A stretch of DNA of 64,000 bases from Microcoleus sp. AS-A8 (GTDB lineage: Bacteria; Cyanobacteriota; Cyanobacteriia; Cyanobacteriales; Coleofasciculaceae). The notes under the pieces were generated by a model. That model was not told where the DNA came from. It made no database searches and saw only the letters and a program-made list of their open reading frames with translations. The position numbers and the translations under genes are program-made. The stretch lies in assembly GCA_039962225.1 (NCBI GenBank), contig JAMPKV010000024.1, forward strand, positions 30,773 to 94,772. The letters are read 5' to 3'. This document shows, in pieces, positions 49,046 to 58,373 of the stretch (its first letter is position 1; every line of letters begins with the position of its first letter).

Positions 49046-50368
49046 CTACAAATCATTCGAGAAAAATTTACTCTTATAAAACAAGGAAACTTGATATTTT
49101 TTAACCACTTTAATTATATCATTCTTTCTAAATTCAATTTGCTTTCCTTTTAACAATTTCCCACTTCTCCAAGCTTCTAACTCTTTTTCATTTATATATC
49201 TGTTTAAGTATTTATTGTAAAGTTTTCTATTGGCTGGATTTAATGGCATAGTCTTCTGGCGTATTTCTTGAAAAGAAATACCATCTGGATTGTCAAAGAT
49301 AAGTTTACCGACATCTCGATCTAACTTATCCATACAAATTTCATAACTATCTCTAGTGATATTTAGTTCAAGATCCATTTGATTCTGATTATAATAATTA
49401 GCTGTTTTAAACCCGTATCCATATATCTCATAGTGATATTGATAATCTAAATTATTCTCAGACTCAAAGCACTCCTTTATAACTTCTAGTGCTGTCAACT
49501 TTTGTGAAAGATGTAGTAAATAGTACAATACAAGTTTTTCTCCTCTAGGCATCAATGAAAAAGTAAATACATATTTTGATTGGCCTCTCTCTAGAAATAG
49601 TTTTACCGTTTGATCTCTCAGGTAGCACTGTTCTCCCATGCTGCTATCTTCTAGATTAGCTGCCTCATAGTATCCGTCAGCTTCAAGAATTTCTTGAAAG
49701 CCACGTTTCTGACTTGTATATCTTTCAATGAGAAATCTTCTTATATAATCAATCATGTAAGTATAAAGTATTTCAGAACCCTTTATACGATTAATTTCTC
49801 TAATAGTTCTCATTGAAACATCTGTCCATCCAAAGGGATCGAGAAAAAAGAATGAATGACCTTTATGAGAATCAATCGTAAACACACAGTACTTCAAAAA
49901 AAATTCAAATTCACCCTTTAGAAATACACATTGCTCTATCCTTTCTCCAAAACCATCGTTATAGGTATGTGGATTTTCATCAATTAAATCTTCCAATCCA
50001 GCTTTTAGCATTGAGTAGTTTTTGAGACAGCTCAAGTGACTTTCATTACTATCTATAAAGATATACTTGATATTTAATGGTTCTGGATAAGTTCGTTTTG
50101 ACTTCCTATGTGCTTCTCGGACAGATTTTATAATTCTAATAGGAGAACCTTCCCAATCTTGTCTGCTGTCGTTATCTTTATATATTCCACCGCCACAAAA
50201 TCCATCAATGAAAGTAAATTGTGTTTCTCCACGTCGAGTTTTTGCATAAAGCGTGTAAACTAAATTTTCAATATATTTTTCAAGGATTAAATGTTTTGCT
50301 TTGGTATGAGGATCTAGAGAAGGGATAAAACTTCCATCAGCACTCCACTTTGCTTGCGCTTTACTCAT
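49046..50368 (-). CDS. Three-Cys-motif partner protein TcmP
   Basis: 440 residues from the ATG at 50368, chosen because CGGGAG lies about nine bases upstream; the frame extends to a TTG at 50422. HTKAKHLILEKYI and FIDGFCGGGIY (near 54-62) are hallmarks of TcmP, and the second looks like a methyltransferase motif I. LDPFGWTDVSM near 178 resembles the (N/D)PP(Y/F) catalytic region. TcmP is named for occurring next to a three-Cys-motif protein; here the neighbour is a radical SAM protein. The gene is A/T richer than its surroundings, suggesting transfer. A nucleic-acid methylation role is inferred. Confidence 0.8.
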   Translation of the reverse strand: MSKAQAKWSADGSFIPSLDPHTKAKHLILEKYIENLVYTLYAKTRRGETQFTFIDGFCGGGIYKDNDSRQDWEGSPIRIIKSVREAHRKSKRTYPEPLNIKYIFIDSNESHLSCLKNYSMLKAGLEDLIDENPHTYNDGFGERIEQCVFLKGEFEFFLKYCVFTIDSHKGHSFFFLDPFGWTDVSMRTIREINRIKGSEILYTYMIDYIRRFLIERYTSQKRGFQEILEADGYYEAANLEDSSMGEQCYLRDQTVKLFLERGQSKYVFTFSLMPRGEKLVLYYLLHLSQKLTALEVIKECFESENNLDYQYHYEIYGYGFKTANYYNQNQMDLELNITRDSYEICMDKLDRDVGKLIFDNPDGISFQEIRQKTMPLNPANRKLYNKYLNRYINEKELEAWRSGKLLKGKQIEFRKNDIIKVVKKYQVSLFYKSKFFSNDL

Positions 50369-50408
50369 TTTGGGAATCTCCCGAATAAAGTTTAGTAGTT
50401 CTAACAGT

Positions 50409-50543
50409 TTAGAAGCTTTCAATTACCTCTTTGAGTTTAGTGAGCGCTTCCTCTTGAGTACTTCCTTGACTAACTAAGCCATTTTGTTGACACAAACTTA
50501 CCCAGTAACCTGCGCTTGTTCTCAAATTGTACTGCAAAAACAT
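50409..50543 (-). CDS. Short HicB-like antitoxin ORF
   Basis: 44 residues from the ATG at 50543: YNLRTSAGYWVSLCQQNGLV, SQGSTQEEALTKLKEVIESF. This is the HicB core (a beta strand, then the G-T-EEAL helix), which normally neutralises a HicA RNA-cleaving toxin. It is shorter than most HicB proteins and lacks the C-terminal DNA-binding part, and no hicA is adjacent. It ends 40 bases before the TcmP start and may be its operon leader gene or a relic. Confidence 0.55.
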   Translation of the reverse strand: MFLQYNLRTSAGYWVSLCQQNGLVSQGSTQEEALTKLKEVIESF

Positions 50544-50595
50544 TAATCCAACCGGTTGCGGTTGTCTGACTGTACATTAGTGACATCCAAGACTT

Positions 50596-51498
50596 TCAAT
50601 TATCGGTAAGATTATTCTGACCTTGCAACCAATCCATCAAATCTGAAATACTTGTAAAATCTAACAACGCCTCTGCTAGATTCTCTAATTCCTCAATCGA
50701 TAATCGACGAATACGGCTTTGGATATCCGGCGCAATTTCACCACAACGACGCCGAAGGAGACGCACAATTAATTCTAGCTTTCCTTCCTGTCTACCTTTA
50801 ATAATTGCGCCCTGCTGGTCTTCAAGAAACATCTCCCGCTTCTCTAAATCTTCCAACTCCTCAGGACTCAAGTTAGCTTGATTTGCGATTCTCAAAGCCT
50901 TCCCTATTTCCGGCACTATCTCCATTGTTTCTGGAATTGTCTCCAATTGGTTGGTGTTTTTCATAAAATATATCCATTTTTCAGTCAAAGTCTCTAAATC
51001 CTCCAACTTCTTATTAAACTTGGGTAATTCAACAAAAAACAGCTCTAGCTCATGATTCGGATAGTCGAATAAATCCTCATTTTCTTTAAACACAAAATGT
51101 GAAATTACCCGCTCTTGATTTTCAAACATTTCAAAATCTGTAATAGTCAAAGCAATCACGGGCTTTAACTTCCAATAGCCTTCACCCGATTTGAGTTGCG
51201 TCGAATATGTTTTAGCGGCATTGTACAAAACCCGTTTATCAAAAGCAGCTACATTCAAAACTTGCATTTCGATAATCACTGTTTTGTCTCCAGTAATCTT
51301 GGCTTTGACATCCAGGTAAGTATCCTTCAGCCCTGTAACTTTAGAAGCTGAATAAGGATTGATAATCTCTAAATCTCTGACGGTAGGTTGACCCCCATAT
51401 AGGATGGCATTCAAGAAGCTAATGAGAATATCCTTGCTATCCGTGGAACCAAATATTTTTTTAAAGGCAAAGTCTGTTTTAGGACTAATAAATCTCAT
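50596..51498 (-). CDS. Rpn-family PD-(D/E)XK nuclease / putative transposase
   Basis: About 300 residues from the ATG at 51498 (a TTG at 51507 is also possible). FISPKTDFAFKKIFG opens the protein; DVKAKITGDKTVIIEMQV carries the D...ExQ nuclease signature; LYNAAKTYSTQLKSGEGYW and a C-terminal DUF4351-like helix (LLRRRCGEIAPDIQSRIRRL) complete the family. Rpn proteins are DNA endonucleases that promote recombination; cyanobacteria carry many copies. Two MITE-like elements lie just upstream. Confidence 0.85.
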   Translation of the reverse strand: MRFISPKTDFAFKKIFGSTDSKDILISFLNAILYGGQPTVRDLEIINPYSASKVTGLKDTYLDVKAKITGDKTVIIEMQVLNVAAFDKRVLYNAAKTYSTQLKSGEGYWKLKPVIALTITDFEMFENQERVISHFVFKENEDLFDYPNHELELFFVELPKFNKKLEDLETLTEKWIYFMKNTNQLETIPETMEIVPEIGKALRIANQANLSPEELEDLEKREMFLEDQQGAIIKGRQEGKLELIVRLLRRRCGEIAPDIQSRIRRLSIEELENLAEALLDFTSISDLMDWLQGQNNLTDN

Positions 51499-51561
51499 AT
51501 TATTCAATCGATAGCTTATATTTTGTACTTCGCCGTGAACTAAAGTTCTGGCTGAAAGCTC

Positions 51562-51650
51562 AGGACTTACGCAGCTACACTATCTATAGCGCTTATGGTG
51601 CGTTACGCTGCGCTAACACACCCTACAAATAGAGGCTTTGCGTAAGTCCT
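51562..51650. mobile_element. MITE-like element with 12-bp terminal inverted repeats and 6-bp target duplication
   Basis: AGGACTTACGCA at 51562-51573 is inverted exactly at 51639-51650. AAGCTC flanks both ends (51556-51561 and 51651-51656), consistent with a target-site duplication. The 89-bp interior contains GGTGCGTTACGCTGCGCTAACACACC and no ORF. Confidence 0.75.
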
Positions 51651-51657
51651 AAGCTCA

Positions 51658-51861
51658 AACCCGTTAAAACTGACATCTTGCATCAGTTGCAACAACCGCC
51701 AGTGGTTAAAACCACTGTCTCATCGTTAAAGTCGTCTAAAAGACGACTGGATGAGAATTTTAGTCCACTTCAGTAGACTTGAGCTATGAGACAAGAACTT
51801 AAGTTCTTGGCGGGTTATGGGGCTTATGGAGAATGGTGCAAGATGTCACTTAAAACGGGTT
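51658..51861. mobile_element. Foldback/MITE-like element with nested palindromes
   Basis: Twenty-five-base ends (51658-51682 and 51837-51861) are inverted copies with a short mismatch block. Inside are CAGTGGTT-AA-AACCACTG, GTCGTCT-AA-AAGACGAC, GAACTTAAGTTC and outer CCGCCA/TGGCGG and GTCTCAT/ATGAGAC pairs, so the whole 204 bp can fold. No ORF. Confidence 0.7.
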
Positions 51862-51946
51862 AAAACTTCAGAAAGCGATCGCACCAATAGATAAGATGGG
51901 CATTGCCCACCCTACCCGTAGAGCATCTGCGTAAGTTTGAGGACGT

Positions 51947-52477
51947 TTATCCCCTTGGCACTTCCCCCACCAGATAACTTTCAGCCAACTGTGCAGGACT
52001 CATCAGTTCATACCGTTCAAACGGCTGATGAATCCAAGGATTGTCCGCTAAATAATCCACGTAATAATCGGGAGTAATCACAGAGCAATCTTTGTACCAG
52101 AGGACAGCCGTGCGAATCTGCTCAATTTCATTCCCATGATGCTCTTCCAGCCAAGTCATCGACTCCCGAAGGCTGATACCCGAATCCACTAAATCATCAA
52201 CGAGTAACACGCGACTCCCCAATTTTTCAGCCGTCATTGCCAAATGGCGCGAAAAGTGTATCGTACCTCGAACCCGATTCTCTGCCCCCCCATAGGAAGA
52301 CGCAGAGAGAATCGCTAGGGGTTTGTCGTAAATTCGGCATAGGATGTCCCCAACTCGTAACCCTCCCTTGGCGATGCAGACAATTTGGTCGAAATCCCAC
52401 TTCGATTCATAGATTTTGGCACCCAGCAGTTCGATTTTTTGATGGTACTCAGACCAAGAAATGTAAAGGTCAGGCAT
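51947..52477 (-). CDS. Purine-type phosphoribosyltransferase
   Basis: 176 residues with the PRPP-binding motif RVLLVDDLVDSGISL, CIAKGGLRVGDIL near the start and a C-terminal WIHQPFE. This matches the Gpt/hypoxanthine-xanthine salvage type I phosphoribosyltransferases. The base specificity is not certain. The gene stands alone on the minus strand, divergent from the sugar transporter. Confidence 0.85.
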   Translation of the reverse strand: MPDLYISWSEYHQKIELLGAKIYESKWDFDQIVCIAKGGLRVGDILCRIYDKPLAILSASSYGGAENRVRGTIHFSRHLAMTAEKLGSRVLLVDDLVDSGISLRESMTWLEEHHGNEIEQIRTAVLWYKDCSVITPDYYVDYLADNPWIHQPFERYELMSPAQLAESYLVGEVPRG

Positions 52478-52583
52478 AACGAGCGTCTAAAAAGGCGTCA
52501 ATAAGCAGTAAACCAAATCGTACAACGAGTAACTTCATCCCCTGGTTTAGAATTGGACGGCTGCCAAAGGTTATATTCGCGTT

Positions 52584-54086
52584 GTGCGATTTTCAGTCCC
52601 AGTTGCTAGTTCATCTGCTGTTATGAGTAACACTTCCTCTTCTGACTCTTCCGTTCCTCCTGATACATCTACCTCCCAAAAGCTGAGTTTTATTACCAAA
52701 CTCGCTTACGGTGCTGGTGATTTGGGGCCGGCTATCACGGCTAACTTGGGTGTATTCTTTGCGCTGTTTTTCTTTACCAATGTGGCAGGACTCAGTGCTG
52801 GGTTGGCAGGCAGCATTCTGATGATTGGTAAGATTTGGGATGCGGTTAACGATCCAATGGTGGGGGTATTGAGCGATCGCACCAAAAGCCGTTGGGGACG
52901 CCGACTTCCCTGGATGCTCTATGGGGCAATTCCCTTTGGAATATTCTTCTTTTTACAATGGATTGTTCCCAACTTCAGTGCTGACAGAAGTGCCAACAAC
53001 TGGGCGCTGTTCTGGTACTACGTGATTATTTCCATTTTATTCAACATCTTCTACACCGTCGTTAACCTACCTTACACGGCCCTAACCCCAGAACTCACCC
53101 AAGACTATAACGAACGCACCAGCCTCAATAGCTTCCGCTTTGCCTTTTCGATTGGCGGCAGCATTCTATCGTTGATTCTGGCTCAGCTTATCTTCGCTCT
53201 GTTAAAAATTCCTGTCACTCAACAGTATTTGGTTTTAGCCGGAATTTGTACAATTCTCTCCGTCTTGCCTTTATTTTGGTGTGTTTTTGGTGTGCGCGAT
53301 CGCATCCTGGCTTATGAAGCCCAACATAGTACGACAGAGCAATCTGAACAAATCCCCATCCCAGAACAGCTACGGATTGCCTTCAATAATCGCCCCTTTC
53401 TATTTGTCGTCGGGATCTATCTGTTTTCCTGGCTAGGCGTCCAAGTTACCGCCTCCATTCTTCCTTATTTTGTGGTCAATTGGATGGGTTTACCAGAGGC
53501 GCAGTTTCCCCAAGTTGCGATCGCTGTTCAAGGCACTGCCCTCGTCATGTTATTCGTCTGGAAAGCCATTAGCGATCGCGTGGGTAAAAAAGCCGTTTAC
53601 TTCATGGGTATGGTGTTGTGGATTATCGCTCAAGCGGGTTTATTTTTCCTGCAACCGAGTCAAATTGGCTTGATGTATATCCTCGCTATCCTGGCAGGAT
53701 TTGGTGTTTCCACGGCTTACCTTATCCCTTGGTCAATGATGCCAGATGTGATTGAACTCGATGAACTCGAAACCGGTCAGCGTCGGGAAGGTGTCTTTTA
53801 TGGCTTCATGGTGTTGCTGCAAAAATTTGGTTTAGCGCTGGGTCTATTTTTAGTCGGACAATCGTTGGAAGTGGCGGGTTTTATCGAGCAAATTCCTGGA
53901 CAACCCACACCGACTCAACCTGATTCTGCCTTGTTCGCCATCCGCCTTGCCATTGGCCCTCTGCCTACCGTTGCCCTAATCGGTGGTTTGATTCTGGCTT
54001 ACTTCTATCCCATCACCCGCGAAGTTCATGCAGAAATTCTCTTGAAGCTGCAAGAGCGTAAGTCTGGCTTGGAACGCCGGGAGTGA
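52584..54086 (+). CDS. GPH-family (melibiose-type) sugar:cation symporter
   Basis: 500 residues with about twelve hydrophobic segments. LAYGAGDLGPAI, MIGKIWDAVNDPMVGVLSDRTKSRWGRRLPWML and LPYTALTPELTQDYNERTSL are the classic MelB/GPH signatures. GTG at 52584 opens the frame; ATG at 52623 (MSNTSSS) is at least as likely, since the first 35 residues are Ser/Thr rich and not conserved. The sugar is unknown. Confidence 0.88.
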   Translation: MRFSVPVASSSAVMSNTSSSDSSVPPDTSTSQKLSFITKLAYGAGDLGPAITANLGVFFALFFFTNVAGLSAGLAGSILMIGKIWDAVNDPMVGVLSDRTKSRWGRRLPWMLYGAIPFGIFFFLQWIVPNFSADRSANNWALFWYYVIISILFNIFYTVVNLPYTALTPELTQDYNERTSLNSFRFAFSIGGSILSLILAQLIFALLKIPVTQQYLVLAGICTILSVLPLFWCVFGVRDRILAYEAQHSTTEQSEQIPIPEQLRIAFNNRPFLFVVGIYLFSWLGVQVTASILPYFVVNWMGLPEAQFPQVAIAVQGTALVMLFVWKAISDRVGKKAVYFMGMVLWIIAQAGLFFLQPSQIGLMYILAILAGFGVSTAYLIPWSMMPDVIELDELETGQRREGVFYGFMVLLQKFGLALGLFLVGQSLEVAGFIEQIPGQPTPTQPDSALFAIRLAIGPLPTVALIGGLILAYFYPITREVHAEILLKLQERKSGLERRE

Positions 54087-54408
54087 CATTCTTTTGTATT
54101 AGGGCTTCTCTCAGTTTTGGCTGTGTTCTCCCGTTAAACAACCAATTATAACGGGAGTCCTCGCCGTGAGTGAATAGATGACGAGAGTGTTCGATTATGG
54201 TATTTTTAAGAAAACGTAATACAACTGCATACAGACACGTTTACCTAACAAACAAATGCCATGTTTCTAGGTTTAATCGGAGTGTTACGCTTTTGACAGA
54301 CAGATTTCTAAGTAAGGAAAATCAAGCTAACTTTTTTCAAAGTTCGTCAAAAAACCTAACCAGAGGTTTTGACGCATTTTCAATCAACACAGTCGTAGCA
54401 TCTAATCC
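54087..54408. other. Intergenic; weak ORF only
   Basis: 322 bases. A 71-codon ORF (54197-54412) overlaps the glycosyltransferase start by four bases, but the product is basic and unlike any family I know, with no ribosome site. The stretch near 54115-54150 has CCCGTTA/TAACGGG, which could terminate the transporter transcript. Confidence 0.4.
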
Positions 54409-55467
54409 ATGAGAATTGCACAGATTGCTCCCCTTTGGGAACGTGTTCCTCCCTTCCGCTATGGTGGAACTGAGTTAATTGTCAGTTTGTTAACCGATGA
54501 ATTAGTGCGGCGCGGTCATGAAGTGACATTATTTGCGTCGGGTGACTCTATTACCAAAGCTCACTTGGAGTTCATACATGAGCAAGCGCTGAGATTAGAT
54601 AAAAAGGTTAAAGAACCGATTCTTTACGAGCAAATGATGCTCGCCAAAGTCTATCATCAAGCTCATCATTTTGATATTATCCATTCTCACGTTGGCTGTG
54701 CCGTTCTGCCCTATTGCAGTTTCGTTAAGACGCCAACCGTTCACACCATGCATGGTATTTTCACGCCGGATAATGAGAAAATGTTCCGGCAATTTGCATG
54801 GCAACCCTATATCAGTATTAGTGAGGCTCAACGAGAACCCAAGCTGGGTCTTAACTACGTTCATACCGTTTACAACGGCATTGATACCACCGTTTATCGC
54901 TTCCAAGAGCAACCCTCTCAACCCCCCTATCTCGCCTTTGTGGGACGCCTCTCACCGGAAAAAGGGCCAGCCGGTGCGATTGAAATTGCCCGCACACTTG
55001 GCTTACCGCTCAAAATGGCGGGTAAGATTGATGCCGTTGATCGTGACTATTACGACGAACAACTCAAACCCCTGATTGATGGGGAGCAGATTCAATATCT
55101 CGGTGAAGTATCCCACGAAGAGAAGATAGAACTGCTAGCGGGTGCGACGGTTACCCTGTTCCCGATTACCTGGCGAGAACCCTTTGGCTTGGTGATGATT
55201 GAATCTATGGCCACAGGAACGCCAGTAGTGGGTATGGCGTTGGGTTCTGTGCCCGAAGTGATTGCCCATGGGAAAACCGGGTTTGTCTGCGGTAGCTTGG
55301 AACAGATGATTGAAGCCGTTCCCAAGGCGATGCAATTAGATCGCAAAACTTGTCGAGACTATGTGGTGAGGCGTTTTAGCGTGGAATCGATGGTCGATGA
55401 GTATGAACGGGCTTACCAAATGGTTCTCAGTGGCAGAGGACAAAACAAGGACGATCAGGTGTCTTAG
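54409..55467 (+). CDS. Glycosyltransferase family 4 protein
   Basis: 352 residues starting MRIAQIAPLWERVPPFRYGG, with the N-terminal TELIVSLLTDELVRRGHEV fold, HSHVGC, and the GT-B donor site AFVGRLSPEKGP ... EPFGLVMIESMATGTPVV. GT4 enzymes transfer a sugar from a nucleotide donor. The position before a debranching enzyme suggests a role in glycogen or trehalose-like metabolism (inference). Confidence 0.88.
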   Translation: MRIAQIAPLWERVPPFRYGGTELIVSLLTDELVRRGHEVTLFASGDSITKAHLEFIHEQALRLDKKVKEPILYEQMMLAKVYHQAHHFDIIHSHVGCAVLPYCSFVKTPTVHTMHGIFTPDNEKMFRQFAWQPYISISEAQREPKLGLNYVHTVYNGIDTTVYRFQEQPSQPPYLAFVGRLSPEKGPAGAIEIARTLGLPLKMAGKIDAVDRDYYDEQLKPLIDGEQIQYLGEVSHEEKIELLAGATVTLFPITWREPFGLVMIESMATGTPVVGMALGSVPEVIAHGKTGFVCGSLEQMIEAVPKAMQLDRKTCRDYVVRRFSVESMVDEYERAYQMVLSGRGQNKDDQVS

Positions 55468-55981
55468 TCTCTCAGCCTAAAGGGTCTATCCTCCATTCAG
55501 GTAGGGGCAGAACCTATCGTGCCCCTACCTGATTAGAAAACGAATAATTGATAATTGTATACAAATATTTAGTCTCATCACAGAATCTTATCGTTGCACA
55601 TTAGTCGTAACGGTTTCCGGTACATTCGTATATTGATACAGAGGAAAACTGGGCGTAAGCGTTACACCAAAAAGAGGACTCATTTAAGATAGACACATTG
55701 ACGCCGGAGACATTTGTCAACTGGCGCATCTTTTTGCGTGCATCTACAACTCAACGGTTGTATCTCTCCCTCTTGGTAGGGATATGGACGTTGAGACACT
55801 GTCTAAACTTTTCTTAGTGAAGAAATGCAAACCTTGTCAACCGCATTTTTCTAAACATTCAAACCATTGGCGTCTCGTTGAGCAAGGTATAAAACGGGTT
55901 GTCACACTATATCGTTGACAACAAATTCATTGCGTCCATCTATCCCCTAAGACAACTGTAACGTTGACTGGAACTTAAGGT
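55468..55981. other. Intergenic with a palindrome
   Basis: 514 bases. CAGGTAGGGGCA at 55498-55509 pairs with TGCCCCTACCTG at 55520-55531, a perfect 12-bp stem with a 10-base loop, after the glycosyltransferase. The remainder looks like a promoter leader for the debranching gene; no ORF. Confidence 0.55.
55498..55531. repeat. Palindromic repeat, copy 1
   Basis: Stem and loop resemble copy 2 at 58312-58337 (TAGGGGCA ... GACCT-TCG-type loop ... TGCCCCTA). It may act as a transcription end for the glycosyltransferase. Confidence 0.75.
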
Positions 55982-58273
55982 ATGACTACGGATAAACTTG
56001 AGCTAGATGGTAAAGTTTTTGTTCCTGCTGAAGAATTGCCCATTCCAGAGTGGCCGAGTGTGCTGAGTGAACGTCCACAACCGACGCTCACAGTTAAAGA
56101 TAATGACCTGTTTTTAGTGACCGATACCCTGGGGAATATTGGTGGATTGTTAAGAGATGACATGAACGCCAGTATGGGGTTGTTCTGTCACGATACCCGG
56201 TTCCTCAGCCGCTTGGAGTTACAGATTGAGGGACGACCGCCTGTATTACTCAGCAGCACCGCTGATAAAGGGTTTGCTCTCTCTGTTTTGTGTACCAATC
56301 CTCGCCTGGATGGCGAACGTTTAGAAGAAGCAGAGCAATTAGAGGCAGAATCACAAGTTCAGGAAGGCGAGATTTCTTACGCACCCCTACGAGCGGAGAC
56401 TATCGGGATTGCGCGAGACATTGTCTTGAATGGAGCGCTGTTTGATGAGATTGAAGTTTCTAATTATACCACAAGTCGCCTTCGTTTTGAACTGAGTCTC
56501 AGCTTTGATGCTGATTTCGTAGATTTATTTGAAGTCCGGGGCTATGGACGAGGACACCGGGGACAGCTCTTACACGAGGTACTTAAGGATGAAACGGTCC
56601 AAAAAGAAACTCAAGAGTTGACCCTAGCGTATAAAGGACTTGATGGCTTAGTGATGCAATCGTGCATCGAGTTTGTGCATCGCCAACCCGACTACTTGAA
56701 GGGTAAAACAGCAATTTGGCAACTGGATCTAGACTCTCACGAAACTCTGAAGCTGGGGTATCGGCTCAGAGTCTTGATTAATAGTCGTTCTAGTTCTATT
56801 GTCAGCGCACCCGTTACCCTGGGACAGGCCAAAGCCGCTGAATTAGCAGAACAAAAAGAGTGGCAGCAACACGTCACCCAGATTCGCTCGGATGAAAAGA
56901 CGATAAATCAGGTGATTGAGCGAGCTGAGCAGGATGTTTATCTACTGCGGCAGACGTTTGGCAAAGGAAAGATACTTTCAGCGGGAGTGCCTTGGTTTTC
57001 CACTCTGTTTGGGCGCGACTCGATTATTGCCGCCTCGCAAACTTTAATGCTCGACCCCACCATTGCCCGCGAAACTTTGTCCATCTTGGCGAAGTATCAA
57101 GGCAAGGAAGAGAATGAGTGGCGCGATGAGCAACCGGGCAAGATTTTGCACGAAATCCGTATGGGTGAAATGGCTCGCTGTGAGGAAATTCCCCATACGC
57201 CTTATTACGGCACCGTCGATGCCACACCGTTGTGGTTAATGCTCTATTGCGAATACTACGCTTGGACCCATGACACCGAAACCTTGGATCGTTTGTGGCC
57301 TAATGCTTTAGCGGCAATGGATTGGATTGACCGCCAGATGTCTGAAACCGGATACATCAGTTACTATCGCCTATCCAAGCGGGGTTTGGCGAATCAGGGG
57401 TGGAAAGATTCCGGAAACTGTATTGTCAATCGCAAGGGGCAGATAGCCAAGGGTGCGATCGCACTTTGTGAGGTGCAGGCTTATGCCTATTCGGCTAAAA
57501 TCCGTTTGGCAGAAATTGCGCGACTGAAGAAGCGGCTCGATTTGGCAGATCAGTGGCAAGATGAAGCTAAAGACCTCAAGCGCCGATTTAACCAGGATTT
57601 CTGGGTGGCGGAAGAAGACTTCTGCGCCTTGGCTCTGGATGGAGAGGGCAAGCCGGTGGATAGTATTACGTCTAACCCTGGTCACTGTCTGAATCTGGGC
57701 ATTTTGACACCCGAAAAAGCCTATAGTGTGGCAGAACGGCTGCGTGCCCCGGATATGTATAGTGGCTGGGGGATTCGCACCCTCAGTAGTTTGTCCCCGG
57801 CCTATAATCCCATGGGCTATCACGTCGGTTCAGTCTGGCCTCATGATAATTCTATGATTGCCGTAGGATTGCGAGCGCTCGGACTGGTCGATCAAGCCCT
57901 GGAACTGAGTCAGTCGTTAATTGACATGACCCTACACCAGCCCTACAACCGTCCCCCCGAACTGTTTTGCGGCTACGAACGTACTGATGGTAACGCCCCG
58001 GTGATGTATCCCGTCGCCTGCTCTCCTCAAGCTTGGGCTACTGGCAGTATCTTCCAGTTATTGCAAGTAATGATCCATCTGGTCCCCGATGCCCGCAATA
58101 ACTGTCTGCGGATTCTCGACCCAGCACTGCCAGAATCCATCAACAAGCTGTCCCTGCAAAACTTGCGCGTGGGGTCAACTCTGCTGGATTTGGAGTTTGA
58201 GCGTTCTGGTAGCGCAACCGCTTGCCGCGTTGCCAAGAAGCGGGGGAATCTCCGGGTTGTGATTGAAGCTTAA
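55982..58273 (+). CDS. Amylo-alpha-1,6-glucosidase (glycogen-debranching type)
   Basis: 763 residues. The N-terminal half (SMGLFCHDTRFLSRLELQIE) is the bacterial GDE N-terminal domain; the C-terminal half is an (alpha/alpha)6 barrel with PWFSTLFGRDSIIAA, YGTVDATPLWLMLYCEY and GYHVGSVWPHDNSMIA, carrying the likely catalytic acids. It hydrolyses alpha-1,6 branches or related glucosides. The ATG at 55982 directly follows an AAGG. The preceding glycosyltransferase is on the same strand. Confidence 0.88.
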   Translation: MTTDKLELDGKVFVPAEELPIPEWPSVLSERPQPTLTVKDNDLFLVTDTLGNIGGLLRDDMNASMGLFCHDTRFLSRLELQIEGRPPVLLSSTADKGFALSVLCTNPRLDGERLEEAEQLEAESQVQEGEISYAPLRAETIGIARDIVLNGALFDEIEVSNYTTSRLRFELSLSFDADFVDLFEVRGYGRGHRGQLLHEVLKDETVQKETQELTLAYKGLDGLVMQSCIEFVHRQPDYLKGKTAIWQLDLDSHETLKLGYRLRVLINSRSSSIVSAPVTLGQAKAAELAEQKEWQQHVTQIRSDEKTINQVIERAEQDVYLLRQTFGKGKILSAGVPWFSTLFGRDSIIAASQTLMLDPTIARETLSILAKYQGKEENEWRDEQPGKILHEIRMGEMARCEEIPHTPYYGTVDATPLWLMLYCEYYAWTHDTETLDRLWPNALAAMDWIDRQMSETGYISYYRLSKRGLANQGWKDSGNCIVNRKGQIAKGAIALCEVQAYAYSAKIRLAEIARLKKRLDLADQWQDEAKDLKRRFNQDFWVAEEDFCALALDGEGKPVDSITSNPGHCLNLGILTPEKAYSVAERLRAPDMYSGWGIRTLSSLSPAYNPMGYHVGSVWPHDNSMIAVGLRALGLVDQALELSQSLIDMTLHQPYNRPPELFCGYERTDGNAPVMYPVACSPQAWATGSIFQLLQVMIHLVPDARNNCLRILDPALPESINKLSLQNLRVGSTLLDLEFERSGSATACRVAKKRGNLRVVIEA

Positions 58274-58311
58274 GTCCAAGTGAGGGTCTAACTCCAAAGT
58301 CAGTACCTTCG

Positions 58312-58337
58312 TAGGGGCATGACCTGTCGTGCCCCTA
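58312..58337. repeat. Palindromic repeat, copy 2
   Basis: TAGGGGCA and TGCCCCTA form an eight-bp stem 38 bases after the debranching gene stop; the loop ATGACCTGTCG is nearly that of copy 1. Confidence 0.75.
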
Positions 58338-58373
58338 GCCTGTGACATAGTGTCATTATTATCCACACTCAGA

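Noticed and set aside
54197..54412. 71-codon ORF overlapping the glycosyltransferase start by four bases
   Set aside because: The overlap is suggestive of coupling, but the product is basic, unlike any family I know, and has no ribosome site.
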